Origin: an uncultured Anaerococcus sp.
GTDB lineage: Bacteria > Bacillota > Clostridia > Tissierellales > Peptoniphilaceae
Length of the DNA stretch: 6,350 nt
NCBI RefSeq assembly: GCF_937934665.1
Contig: NZ_CALGYW010000080.1
Location: 1 to 6,350, forward strand
Reading direction: 5' to 3'
Of this stretch, positions 6,083 through 6,350 are shown piece after piece (the first letter of the stretch is position 1; each line of letters begins with the position of its first letter). The notes under the pieces are model-generated. The model worked only from the letters and a program-made list of their open reading frames with translations, did not search any database and was not told where the DNA came from. Position numbers and translations under genes: made by a program.

Positions 6083-6108
6083 AAAAAGCTTGCCGACAAG
6101 GCAAGCTT
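6082..6108 (-). terminator. intrinsic terminator ending element B
   Basis: On the minus strand AAGCTTGCC (6108-6100) pairs perfectly with GGCAAGCTT (6094-6086) over a 5-nt loop, followed by a T-run to 6082. The plus strand lacks a T-run, so termination is directed at minus-strand RNA, that is, at element B. Confidence 0.8.
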
Positions 6109-6217
6109 CTAATTTCGCACTCCGCATAAGGAGCCGCTCGGGGGTGTAGTCGAGAGGGGTTTAAGGGGAGGCGGGTGAGGGACCCTGCGGAAGGTCCCTT
6201 GGGCCTCCCCTTTGAAC
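6082..6217 (-). repeat. GC-rich structured element, copy B (candidate small RNA or mobile repeat)
   Basis: Read on the minus strand this begins GTTCAAAGGGGAGGCC, as copy A begins GTTCAAAGGGGGAGCC. The outer stem is AAGGGGAGGC (6212-6203) / GCCTCCCCTT (6172-6163) and the inner stem AGGGACC (6199-6193) / GGTCCCT (6184-6178). The C-rich strand TTAAACCCC...CTACACCCCC follows, then a hairpin GGCTCC...GGAG (core CTCC 6133-6130 with GGAG 6123-6120) and a strong terminator. Start to T-run is 136 nt, equal to copy A. Stem positions that differ between the copies keep pairing, a compensatory pattern typical of structured RNA. It sits about 80 bp downstream of the 3' end of a group II intron. Function is unknown. 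Confidence 0.6.
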
Positions 6218-6296
6218 GGAGGGGGTATGTAAATGACCAAAAACCTATATAAGATACAATTAATCTCAAATAAAAAACTATTAATGTTTTTCTGGA

Positions 6297-6350
6297 ATCG
6301 AGTAGGAGGTAAATGATTATTTCATTCACCGTCCTCTCACACCACCGTAC
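6297..6350 (-). mobile_element. group II intron, 3' end only (domain V end and domain VI), probably class C
   Basis: On the minus strand the edge reads GTACGGTGGTGTGAGAGGAC, matching the 3' strand of bacterial domain V and its linker. A domain VI hairpin follows: GGTGAATGA (6332-6324) with TCATTTACC (6318-6310, one G-U). Its basal stem GAGAGGA / TCCT-A-CTC leaves a single bulged A (6303), the expected branch point. Ending at CTCGAT places the intron end at 6297, seven nucleotides from the branch A counted inclusively, with a terminal AY. The short domain VI and the CTCGAT end resemble class C introns, which insert after intrinsic terminators. The rest of the intron and any reverse transcriptase gene lie beyond the right edge. 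Confidence 0.75.

Noticed and set aside
6254..6277. TTGAGA followed by TATATA on the minus strand as a promoter of element B
   Set aside because: The spacer is only about 12 nt, too short for sigma-A; a 17-nt spacer leaves no -35 match.
6057..6329. Minus-strand 90-codon open frame over element B
   Set aside because: It runs through the GC-rich hairpins and the terminator. The equivalent frame is not kept in copy A because the hairpin differs by one base, and the product is proline/arginine-rich low-quality sequence.
5501..6350. CRISPR array, tRNA or rRNA
   Set aside because: Repeats are inverted and diverged, not regularly spaced; no tRNA cloverleaf with TTCGA arm and CCA end or rRNA-like stretch was seen.

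Overview
The window reads as chromosomal DNA from a low-GC, anaerobic-type Bacillota. The evidence is a glmS ribozyme ahead of glmS, a T-box leader ahead of an amino-acid-type ABC lipoprotein, strong AGGAGG-like ribosome sites, TTGACA/TATAAT promoters and AT-rich codon use. A Tissierellia/Peptoniphilaceae member (Anaerococcus- or Peptoniphilus-like) is my guess, made from general protein flavour and not from a search.

Left half, minus strand except one gene. (1) The 5' end of a lipoprotein substrate-binding protein of the ABC_sub_bind (TrpX-like) family runs off the left edge. It is preceded by a complete T-box leader with its own promoter and terminator. (2) A carbamoyltransferase of the ornithine carbamoyltransferase (OTC) family lies upstream. 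Its carbamoyl-phosphate site is intact, but its second-substrate residues differ from true OTC. It is translationally coupled to (3) a DUF4236 membrane protein. (4) Divergent from these, a small DUF1232 (YkvA-like) protein sits on the plus strand. It shares a bidirectional terminator with (5) glmS, which converges on it. The glmS leader holds a full glmS ribozyme and a promoter.

Right end (about 5400-6350) has no credible protein gene but is structurally rich. Two GC-rich elements of the same architecture lie in inverted orientation at 5501-5636 (+) and 6082-6217 (-). Each has a compound hairpin, a C-rich strand, a small hairpin and a terminator-like hairpin with a T-run. The stems differ in sequence between copies but keep their pairing, and the two measured lengths are both 136 nt. 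They face each other across about 445 bp of AT-rich DNA that itself holds a 160-bp imperfect inverted repeat and several smaller hairpins. This looks like a structured repeat family, a non-autonomous mobile element or a small-RNA pair, and it is the best candidate here for something undescribed. At the far right edge is the 3' end (part of domain V plus domain VI with a bulged A) of a group II intron on the minus strand, probably bacterial class C.

Functional links: the left genes deal with nitrogen and amino-acid supply (carbamoyl transfer, tRNA-controlled amino-acid uptake). glmS feeds cell-wall amino sugars and is controlled by its product through the ribozyme. The right end is a landing zone for repeats and a retroelement.
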